Source of the DNA: Sequoia sempervirens
Lineage: Eukaryota; Streptophyta; Pinopsida; Cupressales; Cupressaceae
Length of the DNA: 64,000 bases
NCBI GenBank assembly: GCA_007258455.2
Contig: VDFB02262577.1
Span: forward strand, 1-64,000
Direction of reading: 5' to 3'
Positions 1 to 12,711 of this stretch are shown one piece after another (positions within the stretch are counted from its first letter, which is position 1; each line of letters begins with the position of its first letter). A program made the position numbers and the translations under genes. The notes under the pieces were generated by a model. That model saw only the letters and a list, made by a program, of their open reading frames with translations. It was not told the origin of the DNA and searched no databases.

Positions 1-468
1 CGATAGGATTTTGGGGGGAACACTACAAGGTAGCTCAGAGCAAGCCCACATGCACAGATTTCATTAAGAGTGGTGCTGAAAAAGTGTGTAACACATTTAT
101 GGGGATGATATTTTCTAATGATCTTCTAGGACCATCAATCAAAAGATTTTGCCAAGATCTTTTTGACACCAGTTTTGGTTCTAGTAGCTTAGATTTGTCA
201 CCATTAATGTACTGTGTGGGAGGCCTTTCCTAGAGCAACATATAGATTGGTAATAGAGTCAACTTCCTTAGAGCTTCCTGATGCTGAGAGTGATTTAATC
301 ACTGTTCCTAGTGGCATAGTGGGAAAACTCAAAATAAAGTCCACGACATCCTTTTCAGCCGACATAAATTATTTTCCCATTTTTCTTGTAAACAAAAGCC
401 TCACACTCAGGTTTTGAGAATTATTGTTTGCCATTTTTGTTTCCTCTCTGGTTTGCACAAGCGCATAG
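1..468 (+). pseudogene. Broken coding fragment, unknown identity, entering from the left edge
   Basis: From base 3 a frame stays open for about 75 codons and ends at a TAG near 230. The text looks protein-like, with IGFWGEHYKVAQ near its start and PSIKRFCQDLFD in the middle. The reading then continues in another frame from about 214 to 417 (MWEAFPRATYRLVIES at its start), and a third frame is open to a possible splice donor (GGTAAGC) near 469. This pattern fits one exon broken by two small frameshifts, or less likely two overlapping exons. I recognise no domain, so no function is assigned. The neighbour to the right is non-coding and the left end is cut by the window. Confidence 0.35.
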
Positions 469-2282
469 GGTAAGCTTCTTTTTGCTTTTTTCTTGTTTTT
501 CTTTGGCTAGAGAGGTTCGTGTACCATGACTAACACTAGGATGCCTAATGTATCTATTTTTGGAAAGTATAATATTGTTTAGTTTATTTATAGCCTCAAT
601 ATGTAGACTTTTATTTACAAAATGTAGTATTTTTACTATAGGCTATGTTGGAATTATTTGTGCTAAAATTTATATATTTGAAGCTACTTAATTTCTTTGG
701 TACTAGTTTTTTTAGATATGGATTATGAATAGAATTGAGGAAATTTTACATGTGATGTATCAAGGACTAAAAATTTGTGCATATTCAAATGCAAGCATTA
801 TAAAATACACATCTATTCAAGACAGATGATCAGAAACTTATGCAAGATTTAAACTATATATTTTCATTAAAATAGATGCTTTGAAAAATAATTGCCTCAA
901 AGGTTAATGACTACTATTTCTCACAAGAATATCACAAAGTGAAGTATTGTAATGCAAGTATTTTGGGAGAAGAAAACTACTTTCTTTCATTACAACAATT
1001 TACCATTTCCTTAATTAAACTCATCATTACGATAATACATAGAAAATATCTTATTAATAACCCAATGCATAAAGGCTAGCTCTTTTCATCCTTTTTATTG
1101 GAAATATATATAACCCATCTTTTAAACTTGTAGCATTACCCATATTATATAAACAAAATAAGCAATGCAGCTACATGCAAAAGAATTCAGGCTTGATCTT
1201 TTCCATTATCTTCCATGTTACATCCAAACACCAGCTTGCCATATTACAAACAATTTTAAAGAAATACAATGAAGAAAAACACATTTGAGTGAGGCTTGCT
1301 CTCCACCCTACCGTAATGGCATCATGGAGCCTCGTGGGCTCTAGCCATACCACCGAGAAAGGTATTATTTTAGCTCCATGATGATAAATAGAATCTTTTC
1401 TTATTTTTACAAGGGATAAACTAACATAGCACAAATTTCATGCATCTAGATTTTCTACTTTCTATTTTCAACCATGATCCATACACTGTCAACTTCTTAT
1501 AATAAACAAGTAAAATAAATTAGGAAGAACTTATCTCTTTTCTTTGTGGGTGAAAGGTTTGAACTTTTTTATCCATCGTTCCTCTCCAAGCCAAGACATC
1601 TACACTATCTCCCCAAATAGGTGGACTTCTCTCCTCTTCTCATTCTCTCTACCATCTCCACTAAATTTCTCCAAGACGAGAAGTGGGTAATACCCCAATC
1701 ATTCTTCCTCTCCCAATTATATAAGAGTTTCAACATGCAAATTTTGGGTGAGGAGGTGTGAAGTGTACCTACCTTCATCAATGGGATTCTTTTCCTTATT
1801 AAAGAGGAACATACACTTGGACACCGCCCCCATCCTTTCATTTCATCTCCTCCTCAAAACTCGTCACTCTTCATTATGAGGACTTTTTAGGGGTCAAATT
1901 ATGTCCTTAGGGCACTATTATATGTCCACTTGACCCCTACCACTATGGTATAGAACCTAGGGGGTTTATTTATGCATCCCAATCCAAGAAATTGACCAAC
2001 AACCCTCTTTAAAGACCCACCTAAAGATCCATCCGAGTTTCACACTTGGATAAGAGTTCCTAACCCCTAGCCCCACTTGCACCCAAAAAACACATAATTG
2101 ATTAACCCTTGAACAACCACCCTCACCACCTTAACTTACCAAAACATTAACTATACTTGTTCTAAGCCCACCAAAATGGATCAAATCTACATCCTTAAGA
2201 AAAGGTCTTTTGATTTTCTCTCGATGGTCTTTTCTTCTCATGCTAGCACTGTTACCTTCCTACACATTACCAACAGGATCAT
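469..2282. other. AT-rich intergenic DNA
   Basis: No reading frame with coding character, RNA gene or clear repeat was seen. Short frames near 1171-1434 and 1605-1841 on the minus strand are isolated and carry no recognisable motif. The last bases, ATCAT at 2278-2282, are the left target duplication of the LTR element that follows. Confidence 0.6.
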
Positions 2283-3867
2283 TGTTGGAATTGTGTGCCT
2301 CAATCCCATCGACCTAAACCTCTAAGTGAGCGATTTCAGTGTGACCACTGAGATGTCTGGCCAATTTGCTTAAGTGATCCTGAACTGTCTATGAGATCAG
2401 TGAGACTCAACTCGATCTAAATTCTCCTCGTAAAGTTCCCTCATGACTATATTAGTGTAAAATTTAGTTTTTCTTGTCGATGGATGTGATTGGTGTGACT
2501 TGAGCTATCGTTATGAGTTTTCAGTTTTTTGTCGATGGAGTTACTCCTAATGCATATCACTGTGACATTTCCCACTGGATTTTCTCATCATGAATGTCGG
2601 TATGACTTTGGTCGATGGTATTTGATCGAGGTGACATGAAGGCTCTATAAGAGTCTTAGTGAAAGAGCATTTCTGGCCAATGGGGTTTACGTTAGGTGTA
2701 ACTCTTGTCGATGAGGTGTTTTCATCAGTGTGACATGGGACCTCAATGAAACCTTCTCTGATGCTTGTTCTCTTGTTGATGAGGCTAATCCCATGATAGT
2801 TGGTGCTCCTGTTGATCATCGGGGTGACACAGGCCGACAAGATGGTTCAAAAGGTGTATGAGCTTAATGACATCAGGGAGACCTATGGGTTCAATGTGAC
2901 ATTATGAATTCTTGTTGATGGACTTGGTCGAGACCTTAGGATGATGGACAACATCAGGGAGACTTTGATGATAGGTGTGTTTTGCTAAACTGTGGCTGAT
3001 AGACAAAGTCATGCCAATAGACTTGAAGGAAGACCATGCTTGAACAGGTGCTAACTTGGTTGATTTGCTGAGTTGTACAATGACTGTATAGTTTGCTCAT
3101 AACTGTTCAGTTTGGTTAGAAATCAGAATGACGATAGTTGGAGAAGTTTGTTCGATGTCCAAGACTATTGACAGTTGGTCCAATAGAAAGAATACGAACT
3201 GATCTATAGAAGATGAACTGTTTCCTATCTACTGAAAATGAATGTATATATATTGGATGTTTTGTAGTATGAAGTGAGAGAGGAATATTAAGGAAGGATT
3301 ATGTTGTTGAAACCTCTCTAGATTAAGTGTCTTGGTTGATCTCTCGTGTTCATCTGCATTGTATACTATGTGAGAGTATTGTAATAGTGTGAAGGTTGTA
3401 TGGAATGAGATGTTGATTAGGGAAATGTAAAAAGGAGAGAGGGAAATAGAATAGGGTTGCTGCCAGTTTGTCTCCAAAATGAAACAAGGTGTAATATCTA
3501 TGAAAAGGGCTTAGAGCTTGAGATTTTATTGTAACTCTATTTGTTGCTAAATAGTACAATGGTTCAGATCTTTTGGAGTGTGGGGTTTTTTACCCGAAAG
3601 GGTTTTCCCCACGTAAATTTGTGTGTTCTTATGTTTTTTACCATCTCTCATGTTTAATGGTTATGTTTGTTGAGTTTGTTTATGCAAGTGTTGAAACTGA
3701 ATTTACATGTGCTTCTCTCAGAAGGATTAAGGTGGGAATTGAACTATGTCTAATTCCGCTTTGTGACATGGTTCTACATGTTTTTGAGGAAATCTATTTG
3801 AAATTAAAGTTACCAAAGGCACTACTATTCTTGGAGGTTTCTCTGAGATGACAATATTTTTGCAACA
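2283..3867 (+). repeat. 5' LTR of the LARD-like element
   Basis: About 1585 bp, aligned over its whole length to 7324-8923. A TATA-like TATATATA lies at 3245-3252. About 290 bp further on is an AT-rich stretch with a possible polyadenylation signal, so U3 is about 960 bp and R/U5 about 600 bp. The U3 part contains many imperfect copies of a GTCGATGR motif paired with GGTGTGAC. Confidence 0.88.
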
Positions 3868-3869
3868 AG

Positions 3870-3882
3870 TGGTAGCAAAGCC
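3870..3882 (+). promoter_or_regulatory. Primer binding site, initiator-Met tRNA type
   Basis: TGGTAGCAAAGCC begins two bases after the LTR end. It differs from the usual plant TGGTATCAGAGCC at two of 13 positions. It sets the plus orientation of the element. Confidence 0.7.
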
Positions 3883-6800
3883 TTATTTTGGTTGCTAGTT
3901 CTGGGTATTTCTAATGTGAAGATTTCTTATTCTGTCAGGCTTGAGGAAATCTTGAGGAATTGGCTGATGTATTGATCCTTTGTTGAGTGGATGTCTTGTA
4001 GTATTCAGAGACAACACATAGTTGGAAGGATGGTGAAGATAGAGTTGGTTATCTTGGTAGCAGTATAACCTTAATGTTTGAAGTGGATTTCTTTGCTTCT
4101 TGTTTGAGTTACAAAAAAGCTTTCATATTGAGTGTTTATGTGAGACGCTTTGTGGTGATATGGAGAAGCTTGGGTTGAGTCTAGTCATGGAAGAGAGTGC
4201 TTATGTTGGGTGGTATTTCCTAGTGTTGGAAGGATTTGTATTCTATTAACCTCAAATACATGAAGGCTATGGAGTTAATCATTAGATGGTTTGAAAGCTT
4301 CTAAAATAGCCTATCTCTTTCTCGGATGCATGCGCATATTGATGGTTTTGGAATTGGCTTGAAGGGGGCCTAGAGTTCTTTAAATGTTGTTTCCTTTTTA
4401 ATGATTTATTGTACTTGCATGTTTTATGTGGTTTTACAGGTTTTACACATCAAGAAAAACTTGTGATTATGTGGAGTTGTTAAACTATTTTCTACACCCT
4501 GGCTTTTGGAGTGTTGCTGGATGAAATGTTTGCAGTTCTGCATGCATGCTTTGGCATGGTATGAGGAGGTGAGATGCTTTCTCTATATGAGTGTGTTGGT
4601 ATGTGATTTGTCACTCAGCATTCTTGTGGGTTCCTTGACTATGGTGCTAGTTGTGGACATGTTTGCCAAATCGGATTTGGCATGATCTGGTGTTTGAGTC
4701 AGAGTGTCTACATGGTTGTTCTCTTGCGAGATCTCATATTGTGTAAGACATTGATGTGTTAGTGAGTCTTCATGTTTCATTAATTGGATCTACGAGCTGT
4801 AAAAAGTTATGGGCTATCTTTACCCATATGTTTTTTGTGGGACAACTCAGAAGTGGATTGTCTATATCCATGAGGTCGATGCAACATTTATGTAGACTTG
4901 TAAGCTAGCCTTATTTGTGGTCACTTGTGCATTGGTGTGATTTATTTGAGATGAGATGATGGGTCATGTTGAGTTCTTGAATATTTAGCTATGGGGACCT
5001 GTAGCATGTTGTATCATGATGTCATGGATGGCTTTGATACACTGCTTTGTGTAAGCTTTTGACAGTGATGGTAATCTTTGCTTGTTTTGGAGATCTTGGT
5101 GGTACTTAGCATTGTTGTTAGATGGAAATGTTGTTGATTGTACCTAGAGGTTTTTCAGATTAGCAGATGATTGGTCATGATGCTTGGAAAGCTTGGATGT
5201 CACATTTCATTGGGAGCTTTGGTAGTGATTGTGGATTTATCACTTGGTGATGGATGGTCTTCTTTAGTCTTGCAGACGTTACTAGGAGGAGCTCTTTGAT
5301 CCTGTTGTTGCAGAAGGGTTCTTTTGCATTTGCATGGACACTATTTGAAGATGTGAAACATCTTGGAACCATGGAAGAAATTTGGAGTCTTTGGCTGAGG
5401 TGTTGGAAGAGCTTGACATGTGATGTTGGTTTTGAGTTTGTTTTTGTTATGTCATGGTATGCTCTTCATTAGTGTTTTGGCATGATGCATTGTTCTTGAG
5501 ACCATGGTAAGTTTACTTGGAGCATGGTCTCTCCTAAGGGGGATGTGTAGATCATAGAATCTTGATAAGTTCCTGATTCAGATATGTGGAGCTTTGATAG
5601 TGGACTTGAAATTATTTATGTATTGGGTGCTTTGATCATTTTTTAGATACTTCATGTACAATTGGAGTTTAGCATGTGATAATCGGATGTTAGTACTCAT
5701 GGATACATGAAGAATAAGGTGAGGCTATTGATGGTTACTCTTGGTGCTAGCTACAGTTGAAAGTCTGAGTAGCCTATAACTTGGTTGGATGTGAGTTCAA
5801 CAGAGACTAATGAGGAGATTGCTCTTGGATTAGTCATGATGGCTTGTATATCCTGAAGGAGCATTCTCGTTCCCACTCTTGGTCTACTCAACAGTTTATT
5901 TGAGAGATATTTTCCCATTGTTTCTCTTAGGTGTTTTATGCTTTCTTACATGGATATGGGTCTTGAATTGCTATTCAGATGGTTTTGTAGGATTCATAGT
6001 GGAAGATGTACATCACGGTTTATCTCCTTGAGATTTTGTGTTATATCATTTATTGATGAGAACCGGTAGGAGATGCTTTATGGGCTGATTTCCTGAAATG
6101 GGAAATGAAATAGTTTGGTCTTCTTTGGGAGGCTTACATCTATGATTGTTTACATGTTACATTTTTTATGCTTGATCTTGGTCATTGAATGGTTGGATGT
6201 TGTTATGGAATCTCTTTGGGATGGGAAGGAGATCATACTTGACACAACTTGTTGTTAGAAGTGTATGTAGGAGGATGTTCTATAGGTATATGCTTTGCAG
6301 AGTTTTCTCTCTTTGGTCTTGGTGGTCTTCCTAACGTTCGGTTTCACATTACATTGGCCTAAGGTTTAGTTAGAGCTATAGTGATCACTAGCTTGTGGTC
6401 ATGTGTTTTCACTCATGATTCATGGGAGATGACATGGAGGTTCTTAATGTTTTTCTTTTCTTAGGTGTGGAGAACTTGGGAGAGCTATGAAGACTTGTGG
6501 TGAGAGTTGTTCTTGCAGGTTATTAATTTGTAGGTTGTGCATATCATTGTGAATGTTCCTTGGTACTACATGGTTACATTTCTATGTGATGTTATTGGTA
6601 GATTCATTATGTTTTTTTATTGTTCAAATTTGGAATTACCTATGCAGTGGGAGTTTCTAGTTGTACTTTGTCTTCTTTGATTGGTGAGTACATAGAGCTT
6701 TTATCTGTAGTGGTAGATTGGTTGTACTACTAACACAAGTTTACTAATGTGTATACCCTTGAGGTATGGTTGATTGGATGTTCTAACACTTGTTGTGGGT

Positions 6801-7323
6801 GCTATTTTCAGTCACGTGGGTTTATCAGTTGGATGGAAGCAGTCAGGATGATTTCTGTTCTAGCTAATGTTCTATCTTTTTTTTTGGAGTGTTGGCAGTT
6901 TCTTGTTGATGATATCACTGGGATCCTTTGCTTGTGTTCATTGGACTTGTGCTTATTCACCTCAGGTTGTACCTTTCTTCCATAGGTGGCATGTTGGAAG
7001 ATGTTAGGGATTTTACCTGAATGATGGACATCTTGGATATTGGTGCAGAAGTCTTGATGCAGAATGAAAGCATGCTTGAGCTCTATGTGGTTTCATGGAA
7101 GGCTATGATCAGTTGCAATGTTGGACAATTAGTTGTAGTTTGACACTTGTTTTTGTTGCAGATTGTTTGGTAGGATGGTATCTATGGAAATCCATTGATT
7201 GGGTGTCCTGAGTGATGTTGAATAGAGACTTGTACAAAGCAGGGTCTGGACTAGTGGAGCCAGTGTGATCTTAGTTCCTAAGTGCTCTAGAGGTGTTCGT
7301 GAGAACTTCGTCAAGTGGGAGAT
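3883..7323 (+). other. Non-coding interior of the LARD-like element
   Basis: The plus strand is rich in T and G and poor in long frames. The longest frames (3573-3851, 5254-5472, 6749-6985) match no retroelement domain and have no repeated counterpart. This base skew differs from the A-rich sense strand usual for plant pol genes. It may carry packaging or dimerisation RNA signals, which is inference only. Confidence 0.6.
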
Positions 7324-8923
7324 TGTTGGAATTGTGTGCCTCAATCCCACAGGACTAAACCTCTGAGTGAGCGATTTCAGTGTGACCACTGAGATGTTTG
7401 GCCGATCTGCATAAGTGATCCTAAACTGTCTATAAGATTGGTGAGACTCAGCCTGATCTGAATTCTCCTTGTCAAGTTCCTTCATGACTATATCGGCGTG
7501 ACATTTAGTTTGTCTTTCCAATGGATGTGATCGGTGTGACTTGAGCTATCATTGTGAGTTTTTAGTTAGTTGTCGATGGAGTTGATTCTTATGCATATCG
7601 CTGTGAACTTTGTCACTAGATTTTCTTGTGATGAATTTCGGTATGATTCTGGCCAATGGTATTTGGTCAGGGTGACACAAAGGCTCTATAAGAGTCTTAG
7701 CGATAGAGCATGTCTAGCCGATGGGGTTTGCGTTTGGTGTAACTCTTGCCAATGAGGTGTTTTCATCGGTGTGACATGGGACATCAATGAAACCTTTTTT
7801 GATGCTTGTTCTCTTGCCTATGAGGTTGATCCCGTGATAGTTGGTGCTCCTGTTGATCATCGAGGTGACACAAGCTAACAAGATGGTTTGAAAGGTGTAT
7901 GAGCTAAATGAAATTAGGGAGACCTATGGGTTCAATGTGACATTATGAACTCTTGCCAATGGACGTTGTCTTGTCGATTGAATTGGTCAAGACCTCAAGA
8001 TGATGGACAACATCAAGGAGACTTTGATGATCAATGTGTTTTGTGAAACGGTGGTAGATAGAGAAAGTCATGTCAATAGACTTGAATGTGGACCATGGTT
8101 GAATAGGTGCTAACTTGGTTGATCTGCTGAGTTGTACGGTGACTATATAATTTACTAAAAACTGTTTGGTCTGGTTGGAAATTGGAACGATGACAGTTGG
8201 AGAAGTTTGTTCAATGTCCAAGACTGTTGATAGTTGGTCCAATAGAAATAATACGAACTGATCTATAGAAGATGAATCGTTTCATGTCTATTGAAGATGA
8301 ATGTATATACATTGGGCGTTTTGTAGTACGAAGTGAGAGAGGTGATTGAGGCAAGATTATGCTGCCAAAATATCTCCAGATTAAGTGTCTTGGTTGATCT
8401 CTTGTGTTAATCTACACTGTATACTATGTGAGAGTATTGTAACAATGCAAAGGTTGTATGGACTGAGAGGTTGATTGGGGAAATGTAAAAAGGATAGAGG
8501 GAAATAGAACAGGGTTGCTGCTAGTTTGTCTCTAGAATGAAACAAGGTGTAATCTCTATGAAAAGGGCTAAGAGCCTGATATTGTATTGTAACTCTATTT
8601 GTTGTTGAATAATATAATGGCTCAGATCTTTTGGAGTGTGGGGTTTTTTACCCCAAAGCATTTTCCCCATGTAAAACTGTGTGTTCTTATGTTTTGTACC
8701 ATCTTTCATGTTTAATGGTTTTGTTTGTTGAATCTATTTATGCAAGTGTTGAAACTAAATTTACATGTTCTTCTCTCAGAAGGATTAATGTGGGAATTGA
8801 ACTGTGTCTGAGTCTGCTTTGTGACATGGTTGTACTTTTTTTGAGGAAATCTATTTGAAATTGAAGTTACCAAAGGAACTACTGTTCTTGGAGGTTTCTT
8901 TGAGATGACAAATTTTCCCAACA
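7324..8923 (+). repeat. 3' LTR of the LARD-like element
   Basis: 1600 bp, with TGTTGGAATTG at the start and TTCCCAACA at the end, followed by ATCAT. The TATA-like TATATA is at 8304-8309, corresponding to 3245 in the other LTR. Minus-strand frames inside it (7129-7521, 7943-8242) are not conserved in the first LTR and are not genes. Confidence 0.88.
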
Positions 8924-9199
8924 ATCATAAGTAACAATTTTATATCACATTAATCTATTAGCTAAATATTCTAAACTTTAACCATATAATTATCCAATTA
9001 AATTTCAATTTGTATTTCTATCTAGTATACAAGTGTATCCCACATTTATGGTAGTGACAATAAAACATAATTTCAAATGGAATACAAGAATATTGCTAAG
9101 AGATCACTACATTTATCATCCATAATATATCTAATCATCAATTTAAGAAAAACATATAACAAGTTAGGATTTACATTAATCACATGTGGAGCGGGGTCT
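8924..9199. other. AT-rich spacer
   Basis: Short AT-rich flank right of the LARD-like element. Its first five bases are the right target duplication. Nothing else was recognised. Confidence 0.5.
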
Positions 9200-9690
9200 T
9201 ACATCTTGTGAAAAGAGAATAATATATACAAAACTCTCATTAATTAGAATATTTTATAGTCATATTCTTTATAGATTTTATAGATGTTTGTGTCTAATAT
9301 TGTTGCTTGAATTTCTTAAACAAGTTTGAAGTTTTTGTGCTATGCATTTCTCTATCACAATGTAATATAAAATACTCAAAATAAATAATAAACATGTATA
9401 GGGGATGGCCTTTATTGAATCCTTTTTGAATATTCCACATAATATTCATCAGTAAAAATTATTAGTCGACAACCTTTTAGTCTGCACGTCTAATATCCCT
9501 AAATACAATTTAATTCATAATCTTGCTGGTCCAAGCTATCCTTTATATCATAACATATGTAAATAACTCTATCATGTCACATTAAAACATAACCTATCTA
9601 GCATACACCAAAAAATTTGTATCAACCTTTAATCCATTTAACCATCCCTAGTGGACAACATATCAAAGAAAATTCAAAATATGCAAAGGC
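9200..9690 (+). repeat. Repeat copy A: LTR fragment plus flank, with the empty Helitron site
   Basis: 9200-9358 matches the 3' half of the chromovirus LTR (compare 20495-20646). The similarity does not stop at the LTR end: 9359-9563 continues to match 20647-20852, and 9564-9690 matches 31306-31426. This copy therefore shows the locus before the 10.45-kb insertion at 20853-31305. The junction reads GTAAA then TAACTC, with the insertion point between A (9563) and T (9564). Confidence 0.82.
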
Positions 9691-11759
9691 TAATGGTTAA
9701 ATCGAGGCACAATTACACTAGCAGGTTAAGTTGAGGGTGGTGGGAGAAAATTAAAAATTCAAAAATCACATACCATAGAACCTTGAACTAGATAGATCAA
9801 ATAAATAACAATAATACTAATGAGACCTAGATTACTAAGTGATTCAAAAGGAGGAAGTGGAGCAAAGGATTCAATGAGAACAAAGAACACAAGTATGAGC
9901 TTAGAGCAATGATCGCAAACCTCAAGGAAGCAAAATGGTAGAATACCATTCAAATTCCATAGAGCTCTACATACCGACCTTCTTTCCAAGCTAATAAATG
10001 CATCATATTTCTACTAATATTTCAAAAAATGGGTAGTTAAATACATAATTTGGCCCAAGCACATAAGGGAGAGCTAAACCCAGGGTTTAGGGTTTAGGCT
10101 TAGAGTATAAAATTAAACTAATACTCACACTAAAGTAATAATATGTCAACAAGGGATCAATTATCCAAATATTTAAGATATATGATGCCATTAAATCTAG
10201 AGGATGTGCTAGCCCCTACATACAATGTCCTATGGCAAGACAATAGAAGGTAAAAGTAACACACATGTATATAAGGTACAACACATCATGTTGAAAATGA
10301 AGTATACATTATGAAAGCACACAACACAACATAACAAAAACATAATAGAAAGACAAAAATAGAATACAATACAAAAAACACAATGAAATCATAACACAAA
10401 CATGAAAATGAGGTATGAAAATCATGGACTAGTAGGGTTTTGCATAGATATTACTAGGATCAATACCCAAGGTGTCTACTTGTCACAAGCTAAAAAAAAA
10501 TTTTATTTTCTAGTTTCAAGCAATAAACCAAAGCACCACAAGCTAGTGAAATATGATATTCACTAGGAAAAAAATTTCAAATTAGAAAATGTAAACCACA
10601 CAAGGAGAAGTGGATTATAAAATTCACTAGGTGTTTCCTCATGTAAACTATACATGGAATAACAATCCCAATAGTTCTAATAAGGTGTTGAAAAATGATT
10701 AAAATACCAAGCTAATGAATCATTATGTAGAACACATGTGATCAAAGTGACACAGATAATAGAATGCATGCCCCAACCTTAACTTAATTGCCTAACACAA
10801 ACTGTGAGCAATTGCATTTATGGTAGACTAAGACAATACATGCAACATAAAATAACATGAGTGCTTATAGGAAAACCCTATGTGAATGAGATGTTTCCAA
10901 TAAGATTGACTCATTACAAGGGGTTTCCCCCAAGATAGAGCCACTTAAAATACACAAGATGTCATGTAAGGGATCCATAAATTTAAGGTTAGTATAGACC
11001 ATAGATAATATGTAATGTGATTATTCTTATAATCAACTTCATTTCCCAGATACTCATTGTATCACAAACACAATAGAGGAATGAGACATTAATCTAAAAA
11101 TAAAAACATTAAGGTTAGCATTGAAGATATCTAAATGTCTCAATGCAATGCATCATCCTAGAAATGAAAACACAAGACAATATTTTTTTCATGATAAAAA
11201 GAAGTATATATGTATAAATAGAGAAAATATCATAATACATTTTTTTCCTTTACATATCCTTATAACAATGAGAACAACAAGGGTCACCCAAAGAAAACTA
11301 ACAAACATAAATACACATCAAGTAGCACAACATGGGAGATCATATTATGTGTAAGAAAATACATAGAAGTACAACACATGTGATTCAATCTAAAGAAAAT
11401 TGTCGACATCCCAATATTGCTCATCGTAAATAAAAGTTAGAAAATATGCTAAAGATAATACAACAAGTGTTATAAAAATAAGAACACCAGATTCAAAAAT
11501 GGTGCATCACTCTTAGAAAGAGGATCATCATGGTTGGCCCCCCATTTCAATTCATTCATTTAAAAATTATAAGGTCTAGTTCATTATAATATCCTTTTCT
11601 TCTTTTTTATCTTATCTTCTTCTTCTTCACTATAAAAATTTATCACAATAGATTATTTATGATAAATATGATCATGAGTAATTTTCTTCATATGATACTT
11701 TCATTCTTTTCATGGACTATGATAAGTTTAAATTGCATGGTTTGGTGAGGGTGGTAGTG
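9691..11759. other. A-rich intergenic DNA
   Basis: No supported gene. The region is rich in A on the plus strand and carries short frames only (9759-9989 minus, 11121-11354 plus) without motifs. Two and a half telomere-like TTTAGGG units at about 10083-10098 are too short to mean anything. Low-complexity CTT and TCT runs lie near 11595-11630. Confidence 0.55.
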
Positions 11760-11919
11760 TTGGGATAGGAGAGACATCCATTAAAGTTAGTAGATTGGGG
11801 AACCTCAAGTGCTATATTACTAATAAATAATTCAACTATATGCTTGTGATATAAAGGGTTTCAGGTCCCTTCAAAACCTTTTTTTCTCTATTAATAAAAA
11901 GATAATAAATATTATCTTT
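11760..11919 (+). repeat. Possible LINE-like 3' tail
   Basis: The sequence ends AAGGGTTTCAGGTCCCTTC, then AAAACC with a T run, then TTAATAAAAAGATAATAAA. A very similar box occurs on the minus strand at about 31575-31615 downstream of a decayed coding region. Ends of this kind are seen in plant non-LTR elements, from general knowledge. No reverse transcriptase is attached here, so the call is tentative. Confidence 0.3.
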
Positions 11920-12711
11920 GGGTATGTGTAGGATAATCATGGAAAAAAAATGCCCTTAAGTGGCAAAAAAATCAGAAATATCAGAGTTAGGGAACTTGCC
12001 ATAAAAAATTGAATAATTATCTATATTATTTAAAAAATATGTAAGAATAGAATCTATAGAAAATTGAATGTAGTTTCTAAACTAATAGTTTTTTTTTTTT
12101 AGATCTATTTGTGAAAATTTGAAATTTCAATGTAGTAGTATTCAAATTTCAATGAAAAAATAAGAAGTAGGTGTTTGTCTAACCACTATAGCCACAATGA
12201 AATGATAATATTTTTTTATAATATTTTCAATATAAGTAGAGGACTCGTGTCTATATGTGATGCATATTTTTTTGTAATTTTTATCCAAGTAAATAATTAA
12301 TTATGATTTTTTTATTACAACTTTTTAAAAATATAAAAACTTGTATGTCTAACCACCTTAACTTGATCAAAACTTGATGAAATTCATTTTTTTTTAAATC
12401 CTATAGTATGTGAAGCATAGAATGTGGTCCATGTTATGTATTCACAAAATGTGATACCGTTTGAAAGCTATAGATGTTTTTCAATCAGCCTATCAATTAG
12501 AACTTTAGTTGTAATTCAAATAGAAAATGAATAATAATTATTAATTAAATTCAAAGTAAAGAATAATTTATATTGGTGGAAAGCTGAGAATCTCCTTTAA
12601 AAACCCTTTTCTTTTCATCAATTTTGGGTAAAAAACAAGTCATCAGCCACATACCCTACACATACCCATCATATCAACACTTTTTGGCCCATCATGATCC
12701 TGCACATACCC
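11920..12711 (+). mobile_element. TIR transposon family, copy 1 (792 bp, non-autonomous)
   Basis: It starts GGGTATGTGTAGGATAATCA and ends with the inverted equivalent (ATCATGATCCTGCACATACCC without the first base). The interior aligns along its length with 17163-17952, 43494-44240 and 52588-53381. The flanking four bases are CTTT and CTTC, a probable decayed 4-bp target duplication. CACATACCC is repeated three times near the right end. No transposase frame is present; a short frame at 12624-12812 runs across the end and is not real. Confidence 0.85.

Larger units (their letters stand above)
2283..8923 (+). mobile_element. Complete LTR element with non-coding interior (LARD-like), 6.64 kb
   Basis: Two direct repeats (2283-3867 and 7324-8923) start TGTTGGAATTG and end in ACA, so they have TG...CA termini. 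The five bases before the first (ATCAT, 2278-2282) are repeated exactly after the second (ATCAT, 8924-8928), a perfect target duplication. A primer-site-like TGGTAGCAAAGCC lies two bases after the first LTR, and a purine-rich stretch (AAGTGGGAGAT) ends at the second. The 3.46-kb interior shows no gag, protease, RT or integrase motif in any frame. Known large retrotransposon derivatives (LARDs) have this structure and rely on enzymes from other elements. An autonomous element decayed beyond recognition is the alternative, but the LTRs are too similar to make that attractive. Confidence 0.88.

Noticed and set aside
2547..2840. 97-codon minus-strand frame in the 5' LTR
   Set aside because: It arises from the repeated GTCGATG words and is interrupted in the second LTR.
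7129..7521. 130-codon minus-strand frame
   Set aside because: It runs across the 3' LTR boundary of the LARD-like element and is not kept in the other LTR.
10083..10098. Telomere-like TTTAGGG units
   Set aside because: Only about two and a half units, expected by chance or minor slippage; no array.
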